Assembly: GCA_910592005.1 (NCBI GenBank)
Contig: CAJVPP010001056.1
Location: 1 to 23,161 of the forward strand
Direction: 5' to 3'
DNA: 23,161 nt
Origin: Funneliformis mosseae
Lineage: Eukaryota; Glomeromycota; Glomeromycetes; Glomerales; Glomeraceae
Part shown: positions 1 through 9,570 of the stretch, in pieces
Numbering within the stretch: the first letter of the stretch is position 1
How the letters are laid out: each line of letters starts with the position of its first letter
Made by a program: the position numbers and the translations under genes
Notes under the pieces: model-generated
Told to the model about the DNA's origin: nothing
Seen by the model: the letters and a program-made list of their open reading frames with translations, nothing else
Databases searched by the model: none

Positions 1-900
1 TTTCAAAATAATATAAATTCAAATGGAAATTTGAAGAAATTGAATATAAAAATGGTTTTTCTTTATAATCTGAAATTTATAAAAATTGTTGATAATTAAG
101 CAAGTATATTTTATTTTATTTTATTTTATTTTTATTTTTTTTAATATTTGAGTTATTTTTTAGAATTAATAAATTAAAGATTTTTTATAAAAAAAATAAA
201 AGTTAAATAAATTAAGCAAATAATACTTTATTAAGTAATAAAGAAAAATATAATAAAATTCAATTTAATAAAAATCACAAAAATTAAATAAACTTCAAAT
301 TGTTATTCATGAGATATAATACCAAAATCAGTTAAAATATATAGATCAGTATAATGCAAATCATTTATAATTGATATTAGTCTGAAATTTATATCGATAT
401 TATATATATTACGTAATTTTACATTAACATTTCATATGACTTTATATGATATTTCACACTTTATAATAAAGTGATGCAAAAATTATCTTTATTTTCATTT
501 AATTTTTATAAATATACTAGTAAATACCTATTGTCTATATCAATAGTTGATTATACTTTAGATATTAGTACTGCATATCAATAATCAATAATTTTAAATA
601 CAATACTTTTATTATAAAAATATAATTTCTTGTAAATCACGTGACATTACACAAATATCTGAAAAGAAAAACTTGCATATCTGATTTTGAAACTCGAACT
701 CAAATTTTACTGGGAGACAAAATTGCCTTTTTAGAATTGTATAATATTTTATAATTCTAGAATTAATTTATATAGGATAATTTAAACATGATATTTCATG
801 ACCATTAATATTTTTAAATATATAGATTCTGAGATTCTTCTATGATATTTATATTTTTTACTGCATATTTAGTAAGTTTACTTGTTATTCTATGCATATA
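1..900. other. AT-rich stretch without a recognisable gene
   Basis: No open frame of useful length on either strand. The sequence is almost only A and T, with homopolymers and a TTTTA-type simple repeat around 107-140. It resembles the block at 17980-22300 and is probably decayed repeat DNA (inference). Confidence 0.6.
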
Positions 901-1060
901 TATAGGCACTTTGCAGTAAAAAGAAAGAAAACTACCAAAAAAATTTTTTGAGTTAATATTAAATCTGGATTTATTTTACTAAAAAAATAATATTTAGCTT
1001 AGAAAGTAATAAAAATTTTTTAGTAATTTCTTTCTTTTCTATTGTAAAGTATTTATATAT
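901..1060. mobile_element. Short hairpin MITE, decayed copy (family shared with 6886-6996)
   Basis: The two ends form an inverted repeat of about 50 bases: the left arm starts TATAGGCACTTTGCAGTA and the right arm, reverse-complemented, starts with ATAAATACTTTACAATAG. The interior carries GAGTTAATATTAAATCTGG, matching GAGTTAATGCTAAATCTGA in the copy at 6886-6996 read on the minus strand. This copy has A where the other has runs of G, so it seems to have decayed by transition mutation. It has no coding capacity. The flanks are TA-rich, so a TA target duplication is possible but cannot be proved. Confidence 0.6.
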
Positions 1061-1805
1061 TTATATAACATTATATTTTTCTTACAAATTGATAAATTGT
1101 TATTATTTTAACAGAAGCTAAATGTTTTTAGAATAATCTCTTATAATTCTTGTCATAAATAATTGCAATTTTCTCTTACAAATTATTTGGCAACCTTTTA
1201 ATATTATTTAATTCACAATGAAATTTAGAAAGAAAAATACAAATTTAACTTGCTATTTAATTTACTTCAGCTAAAGCTTTTTTTTGAGTTAAAAAGTCTG
1301 ATTAAAGAGAAATGATTTTATATTTACAATATTCTATATATTAATATCATCAGAATTTATTTTTTAAAGTTAATTATTAGATTTCATCTTGTATCTCTCA
1401 TTTTAGAACACCTGAACTAATATTTATTCTATTTGTTATAAGAGTATTTGGTATAAATGCTTTATAATTTATACTTGTTATTTTATATATAGTGAAAGAT
1501 AATTAGGTTATTTACAGGTTATATACAGTATATAAATCACATATACATAAATGTGTATAATTTTTATATTAATACTTAATAATCTAAGTAATTTGTAATG
1601 AAATATGGAATAACAGGCTTATCTTATTCTGTATAACGTATATATTAATGGATTTTATTATCTATATATATTTTCTTTTTTCCTAAAGATATTTTTTAGG
1701 TTTATTACATATCTAAAAAAGTTAAATAGCATAAATTATAAAACAGAATCTGTGCATAACTATTATAAATAAAGAGTCAATTATTAAATAATTAAAATAT
1801 GGGAC
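1061..1805. other. AT-rich stretch, nothing identified
   Basis: No open frame or RNA gene could be supported. I read the minus strand for a continuation of the DDE transposase remnant found at 2498-3203 and did not find one, so that remnant seems truncated here or internally deleted. Confidence 0.5.
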
Positions 1806-2497
1806 TAAGCTATTAAAATTACCTTACAAGATAAGGAATTAATTTTGAGTAATTGATGATTAAAAAATGCTATATCACAGTAAATATTTTCAACTAATAA
1901 TAAATTATATTATTTTTAAATATTAAGTTAAATTAATTAATAAGATGATACTAAAATATATTATTTATAATTTTTACTATTAAATTATTATTTTAAAATT
2001 TTAAAATTTTTGCTATTATAAAATATTTTTTATTATTTACAAGAATAATTTTTGTAATACTTGAATTCAATTTTACAATCTTGAGATTTTGCTATTAAAA
2101 TAACCTTATGAGATATCATTATACTAATTTATTAGAAAATTCAATTTTTAAAAAAAATATTTGTTGAGGTATTAAAGTATTAAATACTCCCTTAAACTTT
2201 CCATTCAATCATACATTCAAATAATTAATAATGATAAAGTTAAAAAATTTTAAATTTTATAAGATCTGAAACTTTTTTTAACTTTTTTAAATAATGTTGA
2301 TTATTTTCTAATTCTAATTTTAGATTTTTGACTGATATTATACACAAATGAGAGATTTGATAGCTTATTTGCTTGCTTTGTTAATAAGATAATCAATTAT
2401 AAAAATTTACCAAATAAAGTTCATATATCATATAATAATATGAATCAAAAATCTCAATTTTTATTGGTGAGATCTGTAAGGTGATTTTAATAGCTTA
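1806..2497. mobile_element. Non-coding element with terminal inverted repeats, inserted at the broken edge of a transposase remnant
   Basis: The left end reads TAAGCTATTAAAATTACCTT and the right end, reverse-complemented, reads TAAGCTATTAAAATCACCTT. Similarity continues weakly inward for about 50 bases. A third related motif (GCTATTAAAATAACCTTAT) lies near 2092, which hints at a nested or rearranged second copy. Ends beginning with TA would fit a TA target, as in Tc1/mariner-type MITEs (inference). No transposase is encoded. On the minus strand a decayed DDE transposase reads up to the right-hand edge and does not resume beyond the left edge. Confidence 0.5.
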
Positions 2498-3203
2498 GCT
2501 TCTATATATTTACATTCATTTTCTTTTAATTATGGTAGAAACTAATGCATATCTTCTCCTTTATAAGTAGCCATTAAAGTTTTATATTTTGCTATCTATT
2601 CAAGAAATAATTTTTTGATATTAAATAACATCATCTAGCTTATGAGCATCATAATAAATCTCCTGCTTATGCATTTGGTAATTATATCCTAAAATATTAA
2701 GCCAACATTGTACAGTTGAAATAGAAATAGTTTTTTTTTATAATATTAAAACTAGAAATTAATTCTCCTTCAATAAAACTTTTAAATATATGTGGAGTTA
2801 TATTACCACCTTGACTTCTAATTCATTGATGACATTTTTTTGCAACATCTTCATCATCTATTAAGGACATAAGTAAAATACATCATTTTTGCTAATTCTT
2901 TACTTGCTACTATTTTTTTTTAACTCCTTTTATTTCAGTTTTCATTAAATATTCATAAACTACATGCTTTCTATTATATATATTTAACATTTCTTCAACT
3001 TCACCTCCAGGTATATTTAATAGCTCTTTTTCATTACCATCATTAGGTTTATTTAACATTCCTCCTTCACTATTACCACCACTACCTTCAAGTTCATGTG
3101 GCATTTCTTCAAGTATTTCATTATCAGTTCTTAAGGTAAACTCTCCACCTTTTTTACGCGCACATTGCTTTGCAGCACGTTTTGCTTTACTTAAGGGTGG
3201 CAT
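2498..3203 (-). pseudogene. Decayed DDE-type transposase, N-terminal half
   Basis: An ATG at 3203 opens a 97-codon frame that begins MPPLSKAKRAAKQ and runs to a stop at 2910. A one-base shift in the A-run near 2912 lets the protein continue as KKIVASKELAKMMYFTYV. Farther on, across two frames, come ITPHIFKSFIEGEL, then a YYDAHKLDDV motif near 2650 and MATYKGEDMH near 2550. From memory this series matches a DDE transposase family common in fungi and in Rhizophagus-type genomes, in a region that would precede the catalytic residues. Several in-frame stops (TAA, TAG) sit where that family would have glutamine, as C-to-T decay predicts. The catalytic domain is missing: the frame ends at the inverted-repeat element at 1806-2497. 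The family name is recognition by eye, not a search result. Confidence 0.55.
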
Positions 3204-4366
3204 TGTAATATTACAATCAAATAAAATCTAAAGTAAGAGCCTACATTATGGTTCTTGTAAAACCATTTTTTTTAAACTATTTTTTCCCCTCATTAAAACT
3301 TATTCTTCCGTTAAATTCCAAAAACAATATATCTGCTTTTAAAATGAGGCCATTCAAATTTTTTCAGAAAATTTATGTATAATAAATAAGTTGGTAACTA
3401 ACTGAAGAATATTGAGAGAATATGGTGCTCGATGTAATGTATGATCGTAAAGCAACCCTTTTCTGGGTAAATTCGGAATTATAATGATTATAGCAGATAT
3501 TCACGGGAAAATAGTCCGAAATTTTAACTTTATTAGTGAAATAGCAATATTTGAAGCATTATAATTCAATATTTTATTAATAAAAATAATAATTTAAACC
3601 ATAAATATTAAAGGTCAATAGCTAATCTATTATAAAAATGGTATTATATTGTTATTCTAATATCATTAAAAAAATTATAAAATTAAAGAAATTTACCAAA
3701 AATTTTGATGGTTATAGATGATTTGCATCATACAACCAAAGAAACAAATTAATCGAAGTGAATAAATGCACAATGTCAAAACTATACCTTCGCCAAATAA
3801 AAAAAACTATTAATTTAATTTGTAAATTTTGTAAATATATAAATTGCGAAATTAATAATTTGAAAATGTAAAAGTATTAACAAAAAGTATAAGATCTTGA
3901 TATTGTTCGGTCAGAATATCTAAAGTCATAAATTCCTTAAACAATAGATCTTAAAACTGTTAAAATCATTGAGCGTGAATCCTGATTGATGTCGATCCTA
4001 TTGTAAAATTTGTCTCAGATTTTCGAGCGAAACCTATAAATTCTTTAATCATTTAAGAATTACAATATTAGCAAACTTAATCACAGAAAAGTTAGGTAAT
4101 CGAATGTTTTAAATACTCCTATACTTATCAATAATAATACAAAAGTTACAATAACACAAAAAGAATGAAATTGTTTTCTAAATAACATCTTTTATTTTAA
4201 TAAATTTAATACTCTATAACAATAAAAAATATATAATTAAATGTCGATATCTGATGATATTATGTACCAATAAATAATAAATCATAAAATATTTAATTTT
4301 TTCCAAAAAATTAATGGTAAATTTATAATTCATAAAAATAATTAACAAACGTGGTTATATCAATGG
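3204..4366. other. Intergenic, no gene identified
   Basis: This lies upstream of the decayed transposase and downstream of the acyltransferase gene; both are on the minus strand and point the same way. No frame longer than about 50 codons looks protein-like. Composition is less extreme than in 1-3200. The 3' untranslated region of the acyltransferase must fall in its right-hand part, but I could not fix a poly(A) site. Confidence 0.5.
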
Positions 4367-5959
4367 TTAAGCTAAATCTTGTAACGATACATTTTCGTTT
4401 TGAACAAGTTTTTTCAAACATTTAACAGTTCCTTCACCAAATTTCTCAACTTTGTTGTGATTTACAACACCGTCCTGATAACAAATAGTAAAGGTTAATT
4501 TATCTTCAAAACTTATGACGTTAATAGTAAAAGCTGAATACATGGTAACGGATGATTGACAAAATATCAAATCATTAACCTTCCACTCATTATCGATAGG
4601 AATTTCTGAAGTCAATTCTGAAAATTTCCCGATATTACTAACCATCATACTACAATCTCTTCCCATAATGCCATCATTGGCTTTATTTATTAAAACATTT
4701 TTATATTTTTGACTTTCGTTTGGAAGCAATTTCAAATTTCCCAGAAAATTGATGGAATGTGGAATACCATTGTTGATCAAATCACTTCTAAATTCTTTAC
4801 TCATCTTCCAAAAGTCCAGTTGTGGATAATTATTTTTAACTGTAGGATATTTATAAATTGATTCATTTCCAGATATATAAACACCCATTTGAGTCCAAGG
4901 TGTCATCGGTGTTGTATACGGCCTCAGGTTAATACAAGTGGCCAAATTAATAGCATCGAATGGGGCTAGTTCCCGCGCATATTCCGATACACTATTATCA
5001 TCTTGATTGCTACCAAGTATCAAATGATGATAAGCGGAGAAGATTAATGCAATGTTAAAGATAGATGTAATGGTGGTTTTATGTTGTTTGCTTAACCTGA
5101 GTAAAACATTTAATTCGTCGGCTGTAATGGAGTATAAAAGTGTTTTGGTATGATTTTTCGTAAAAGAAAATGAAGGACTGTCTCCTAACCAACAACCTTT
5201 TAACTGTTTTTTAACTAAATATGTTGGCAAAAGGTAAAATTTAAACAATTCTTTGACCGTTTGTGCTAATGACAAATCAAACTCAAGGCATTCTTCAATC
5301 GGTTTCCCAAGTGGAATTGTAGAATGTTGTGGAAGTTTGATTTTAGTTGTAAGTTCTTTAGTAGAATCGGATTTAATACTTTGTGTTTCCAAGAGAGATT
5401 CTTGAAATGATGTATAAATTACTAGGGCACTTCTTCCATCTCCAATAGAATGATGCCAAAATATTCCAATAAGCAAATTCCAATTATTGGAGATTTCTTG
5501 TTCATCGCAAGCGCTTCTGATTCCGACAACAATTCTCCATAACGGTAAAGTTTGATCCTCAACATTAAATTTCTTATTATGTTCATCTTCCAATAATCGT
5601 TCAATATCTTTATCATCATTCACGACAACAAATTTTACGATCCTGCTTAAATCCATTTCACGGAGACGAATAAATAAGGGTTTGGAACTATATAATTCTG
5701 CGAATGCGACCGCTAATGCTTGTTGTTTTGATATCATACGTTCAAGTGTTGGGTAAAGAATTCGTAAAATCGCAACTTTTATTTCGGTAGGAATTGGAGT
5801 AGATGGTGTAGAAGCGAGAGAAAATTTTAAGGGAATTTTGTAACGAATCAAAAGACCAACATTGCAATAATGTTCTACATCATGAGTCATTTGAAAATAT
5901 CTTTCAAGAAGACCGAGCGGACGAATGACATCGACATTACTTTCATTATTGATTTTCAT
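4367..5959 (-). CDS. Alcohol acetyltransferase-like / condensation-superfamily acyltransferase (HHxxxDG)
   Basis: A single-exon gene of 530 residues. The HHSIGDG motif at residues 169-175 is the HHxxxDG active-site signature of CoA-dependent acyltransferases; by family knowledge the second histidine (H170) is the general base and D174 is structural. The N-terminus (RPLGLLERYFQMTHD, residues 13-27) and the later INLRPY (343-348) and SNIGKF (441-446) fit fungal alcohol O-acetyltransferases (AATase, Pfam PF07247), which move an acetyl group from acetyl-CoA to an alcohol. The length is normal for that family. The start is supported by an A-rich context and a TATA box upstream. There is no signal peptide or membrane segment, so a cytosolic enzyme is likely. 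The substrate cannot be read from sequence. It could also be another condensation-domain-like enzyme. Its GC content is visibly above its surroundings and no frame break is seen, so it is probably functional. Confidence 0.85.
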   Translation of the reverse strand: MKINNESNVDVIRPLGLLERYFQMTHDVEHYCNVGLLIRYKIPLKFSLASTPSTPIPTEIKVAILRILYPTLERMISKQQALAVAFAELYSSKPLFIRLREMDLSRIVKFVVVNDDKDIERLLEDEHNKKFNVEDQTLPLWRIVVGIRSACDEQEISNNWNLLIGIFWHHSIGDGRSALVIYTSFQESLLETQSIKSDSTKELTTKIKLPQHSTIPLGKPIEECLEFDLSLAQTVKELFKFYLLPTYLVKKQLKGCWLGDSPSFSFTKNHTKTLLYSITADELNVLLRLSKQHKTTITSIFNIALIFSAYHHLILGSNQDDNSVSEYARELAPFDAINLATCINLRPYTTPMTPWTQMGVYISGNESIYKYPTVKNNYPQLDFWKMSKEFRSDLINNGIPHSINFLGNLKLLPNESQKYKNVLINKANDGIMGRDCSMMVSNIGKFSELTSEIPIDNEWKVNDLIFCQSSVTMYSAFTINVISFEDKLTFTICYQDGVVNHNKVEKFGEGTVKCLKKLVQNENVSLQDLA

Positions 5960-6052
5960 TTTATTCCTCTGTGATAAAAAATATTTAAGTGAAGCGTTTT
6001 ATTCTTATGAAGATGAAAGGTTGGAAATTTTATAATGCGCAAACTGAAACGT

Positions 6053-6061
6053 TTTTATATA
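6053..6061 (-). promoter_or_regulatory. TATA box of the acyltransferase gene
   Basis: On the minus strand this reads TATATAAAA, about 95 bases before the ATG at 5959. A second, weaker TATAAAA lies at 6028-6034. Either could set the transcription start. The region just upstream is the only moderately GC-containing part of the gap. Confidence 0.5.
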
Positions 6062-6885
6062 TTATTCCGGTCGCTTATAAATCTTTGTTTATCCATTGTG
6101 TAAATAAATATTAGTTGCATGAATGATTCATAATGATGATGATCCAAATCCAATTGAAATGTGGTAATGATGAAATTCTCCGTGACACGAAAAATATATA
6201 TATATAAAATACAAGATCATTGTGCGACGAATATTAATCAACTATTAATATTAATGGCGCAGTACACTAATCCTCACCATACCCACTTAATTTATATATC
6301 TACGGAACTCCAATCCCTCCACGCCTTTCCAAAAAGCATACTCATTGTCTCGACAAATATATATATTTTATTTAAAAAATAAATAAATAAATATCAACTA
6401 CAGACAGAACTCGATATAACGAACTCTTGGTATAATTATCACTTAATAAATGCTCGTTTAAATGATTTTTTTTTAAAATTATTTTGTTCTATTTTAAACC
6501 ATCAAATTTATAAATTTTGATAAACGATTTTTTTCAAAAATTTTTATAATAAACCCATGCATTATTACCTAAACAACGTATCAACATTAGAAACCTTCTT
6601 CAAAATTGTATTTAACTATTTGAAAATTTCGAATACAATCATAAATTATTTTTTTTTTTCGTTTATCATTATATCAGAATTTCAATGTATTATTTAATAA
6701 TCAAATATAATTATCTTTATTTTTTTAACATTTAATCATGAAACTATGTTTAAGTTTAAAATTTATCTTTGGTAGACTTCAAAAAAACACTTTGTATAGG
6801 ATTTTTAATGTAATATAGTTGACATTGAAGTTATCTAAAGTTTATAATCAATGTCCAACATTAATTTACAAAACATATACGGAAC
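6062..6885. other. Intergenic, upstream of the acyltransferase
   Basis: A plus-strand 73-codon frame at 6161-6382 has low-complexity, AT-driven composition (runs of I, Y and K) and no domain, and I do not count it as a gene. The remainder is AT-rich with homopolymers. Confidence 0.5.
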
Positions 6886-6996
6886 CTTTGCAATAGAAGG
6901 GGGGAACTGCCGGAAAAAAATTAATTTAATTATTTGTCAGATTTAGCATTAACTCTTTTTTATTTTTTCCAGCCTTACCCCTTTTCTATTACAAAG
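6886..6996. mobile_element. Short hairpin MITE, better-preserved copy
   Basis: The left end is CTTTGCAATAGAAGGGGGGA and the right end, reverse-complemented, is CTTTGTAATAGAAAAGGGGT. The arms pair for about 30 bases around a short AT-rich loop. The interior, read on the minus strand, contains GAGTTAATGCTAAATCTGA, which identifies it as the same family as the decayed copy at 901-1060. It has no coding capacity. Confidence 0.65.
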
Positions 6997-7279
6997 TCTC
7001 ATATCATCCTAAAAATTAAACAAGAGAGCCGCATCTAATACGAAAAGTGTACAGAATTAGTTATTAGTTCCAATATGCTTTCTTACAAAATATTTAAGAA
7101 GTAGTTTTAATATCGTTGTTAGGATCCTTGTGTCTTTAATTTTTCTTAACATCAATAATGTTAACCATTTATGTACACGATACCGCAAAGCTTCTATTGG
7201 CACGTTTTTAAAATAAAATATGATAGAAAAGTCAAGTTTGAAAAAAAATATATATTTTTAGAAATTTGGAGCACTATTT

Positions 7280-7901
7280 GATCACGTTAGAGACCTGCAT
7301 AAGTCCAAATTTGAAGCCCGGCCCGGCCCAGCCCGGGTTAAATTTGTGTATTACAGCTAATTTCAAAAGTTTGCGGGACGTGTAAATTTTAGTTATCGGC
7401 ACTGTCGGATTTTTTGGAAATGTCGGAAATGTCGGTGCCAATCAAATGATTAGAAATTTCTCGGCGCCAATCAAATTACAGTATTAGCGCCAAAAATCGC
7501 CACGAATATTTTTTTTCTATGACTTTATGTATTTTAAAAATTCTTTTAGGTGGACATAAACAATCTTACAATAAGTATTTTCACATAGTAAACAATTGAG
7601 ACAAATTGGACTTGCATTTAAACGGAAGTTTAATGAACTATTCATTGTTAAAGTTAAATAACGTGAGTAAAAAAAATTATAAATTTGATTTGCGCCGAGA
7701 AATTTCTAATCATTTGATTGGCGCCGACTTTTCCGACATTTCCGAACAATCCGCAACTTTTGAAATTAGCTGTAAATAATGATTTTTGCCAAAATTATAA
7801 AAAAATCCGGGCTGGTACCTTGAACCCGGACCCGGCCCGGAAAATTCTAAACTTATATTTGCCGGCCCGTACCCGGCCCGTTGCAGGCCTCTAGATCACG
7901 T
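7280..7901. mobile_element. hAT-type MITE with perfect 8-bp target duplication
   Basis: The direct repeat GATCACGT occurs at 7280-7287 and at 7894-7901, exactly flanking a 606-bp element (7288-7893). Its ends are TAGAGACCTGCA and, reverse-complemented, TAGAGGCCTGCA. Just inside are GC-rich CCCGGCC tracts on both sides, then long inverted repeats: TTACAGCTAATTTCAAAAGT at 7351-7370 pairs with 7751-7775, and the GCGCCAATCAAATGATTAGA region near 7440 pairs with the region near 7710. Eight-base duplications with TAGAG or CAGNG ends are typical of the hAT superfamily. There is no open frame inside, so it would depend on a transposase supplied elsewhere. The perfect duplication suggests a fairly recent insertion. 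Confidence 0.85.
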
Positions 7902-7970
7902 AAAACAAACTTATTTCTATAATTGAACAAAACAATTTAAGCACATCATTATAAATGATATGATTTTATA

Positions 7971-8095
7971 TCCTTCCTATCAAATATGGGAGGTTTGCTG
8001 CTGTTAAAATCGAGTTACGAACATAGTAAATCATATGATCCGTAACGTGATTTTAATATCTTACCTCCCATATCTTATGATCATGATAGGAAGGG
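7971..8095. mobile_element. Short palindromic element, complete copy
   Basis: The left arm TCCTTCCTATCAAATATGGG, followed by AGGTTTGCTGCTGTTAAAAT and CGAGTTACG, pairs with the right arm, which ends CCCATATCTTATGATCATGA then TAGGAAGGG. The core AAATCATATGATCCG is itself nearly palindromic. A partial second copy lies at 15623-15695. It is non-coding, and probably a MITE since it lies 78 bases from the hAT-type element. Confidence 0.6.
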
Positions 8096-8388
8096 AATAC
8101 AAAATTACTACTGGTAAACAAACATTGCTAACCTCTAATTCCAACCCTTATTCCAAAATGACTTATTCTGTGAAACCTAGTACTATAAATATTGCTTAAT
8201 CCGTCGGAATGATATCTTGAACTGGAAATAACATGAAAACTAAAATTTAATAACATATGCCTATATTTATTAGAAATAGATAATTAAGTTTATTAAAATT
8301 ACACGTTCTTCCTCAAGTCGGAATTATTAAATATATATGTACCTTCGAATTTCCTCGGCAAATTCATTTTATCAATTTTTTTCTTTAG
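8096..8388. other. Spacer before an orphan exon
   Basis: No coding signal. The right end carries a good 3' splice-site context (AATTTTTTTCTTTAG ending at 8388). If the following exon is real, this stretch is at least partly intron. Confidence 0.35.
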
Positions 8389-8566
8389 GACGATATTAAT
8401 TCTTGATTTCCATTATATTTTACAAACAGAACAAAATGAACTTTCGTTACCAGTTGAAGTCTTTTTAGCTCATATATTATGTGATACTCTAAATCCACCC
8501 AATGAAAGAAATCATGCGTTTAAGAAACGAATAAAATTGAATCCAAATTTCTTGAAAAATAAATGA
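8389..8566 (+). CDS. Orphan 3' exon, unknown protein (partial)
   Basis: After a polypyrimidine tract and AG at 8387-8388, an open frame of 58 codons (first complete codon at 8390) runs to TGA at 8564-8566. It has ordinary protein composition unlike the surrounding AT-rich DNA, for example the stretches LSLPVEVFLAHILCDTLNPP and ERNHAFKKR. It has no internal ATG, so it can only be the terminal exon of a longer gene or a fragment. I found no convincing upstream exon in the 300 bases before it, and farther upstream are two MITE insertions (7288-7893 and 7971-8095). The gene may have been broken by them or only partly duplicated here. I do not recognise the family. Confidence 0.35.
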
Positions 8567-8736
8567 ATGAATTTGTGTACCTAAGAGAAACATCAACGAT
8601 CGGCCTGGTAGAGGCCATTGCTTATATAAGTATTCACGTAATATAATGCAAAATATTGGTATTGCAGGAAAAAAAGCACCGGCATAGGCTCAACATTTTT
8701 TTGGATATGTCAATAAATGCGATATCCTTGAATTTT

Positions 8737-8840
8737 TTGTACCCAAATGCGTTGATGTCCGAAATGCGCATTTGGGATATCCCCCAAATGCGTATTTATC
8801 CCAAATGCGCATTTCGGACGTTAACGCTTTTGGGGTACAA
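8737..8840. repeat. Near-perfect 104-bp palindrome
   Basis: The left arm starts TTGTACCCAAATGCGTTGAT and the right arm, reverse-complemented, starts TTGTACCCCAAAAGCGTTAA. Both continue into TGTCCGAAATGCGCATTT or its near copy and GGGATA. About 43 of 45 arm positions pair. The block (C)CCAAATGCG recurs several times. Weaker pairing extends to about 8720 and 8857. It is probably a foldback MITE. The plus-strand open frame crossing it is an accident of the palindrome. Confidence 0.7.
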
Positions 8841-9360
8841 CAAATCCAGTATCTAAATCGAGTCAAGCTTTGTTATGATTACATTTGAATAAGTGCGTAC
8901 ATGAGATTGGGAAAAAAAAATTAATTTATTTAAAGTTAAATAAATTTTTGTAGTTTTAAGATATTTACTTGACAAAGAGATTCTATGAGCTTGGTAGTCT
9001 CTTCATAAGTTAGAAATATTACATCAACATAATGCGCGGTAATGGCTATCGAAATGTGAAAAAGGTTGACGCATACGTAAAATCTCATTGGAAGATATAA
9101 CATTCTATAAATTTTTATTCACTTAAAATAGATTTATAGATTAATAAAATAGGGTATAAACGAATCCTCAAAGTTTTATAACGCTGCGCTTTTTTAATCA
9201 CAAGAAATTGCAATTTTAAGATTTGTGTTTGGATGATACAATACTTTTGACCACCACTTTATTCCTAAATAAGGATAATAGATTATATTATAGATACCTA
9301 CCATAATTTATCAATCTAGATTTTTGACAAACAATTTTGAAAGAATAGACGAGGCTATAC
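8841..9360. other. Intergenic, nothing identified
   Basis: No protein-like frame, RNA gene or repeat with convincing ends was seen. Confidence 0.45.
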
Positions 9361-9381
9361 AAAATTTTATATATTTTATTA

Positions 9382-9530
9382 TGTTTGGATGATGAAGAAA
9401 TTGACATTTTACATCAATCTTAAGATTTAGATTTCTTATTGCATGAGGTTGTGCTAAAATTAGTAAAAGAAGATAGTTTTATCAAAGAATACCATGAAAC
9501 AAGTCCTATCATAATCAACTTTTTTCGTCT
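9382..9530 (+). pseudogene. Possible gene fragment beside the Tc1 insertion
   Basis: One frame reads LDDEEIDILHQS, a TAA, then DLDFLLHEVVLKLVKEDSFI and a further YHETSPII before turning into AT-driven sequence. The acidic and leucine-rich composition looks like real protein, and the single stop would be glutamine if one C had become T. The Tc1 element begins about 40 bases downstream and may have interrupted the gene. I do not recognise a family. Confidence 0.25.
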
Positions 9531-9570
9531 GATCGTCTTCTCTTTCTTCTTTAAGCAAAGGATACATGAA

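Noticed and set aside
5422..5619. 65-codon minus-strand frame
   Set aside because: Out-of-frame shadow inside the acyltransferase gene.
6161..6382. 73-codon plus-strand frame upstream of the acyltransferase
   Set aside because: Composition is driven by AT repeats (IYIYK, IYILF), there is no domain or splice context, and it lies in the promoter region of a supported gene.
8656..8856. 66-codon plus-strand frame
   Set aside because: Most of it runs through the 104-bp palindrome, which explains the open frame and the repeated MR/IW motifs.
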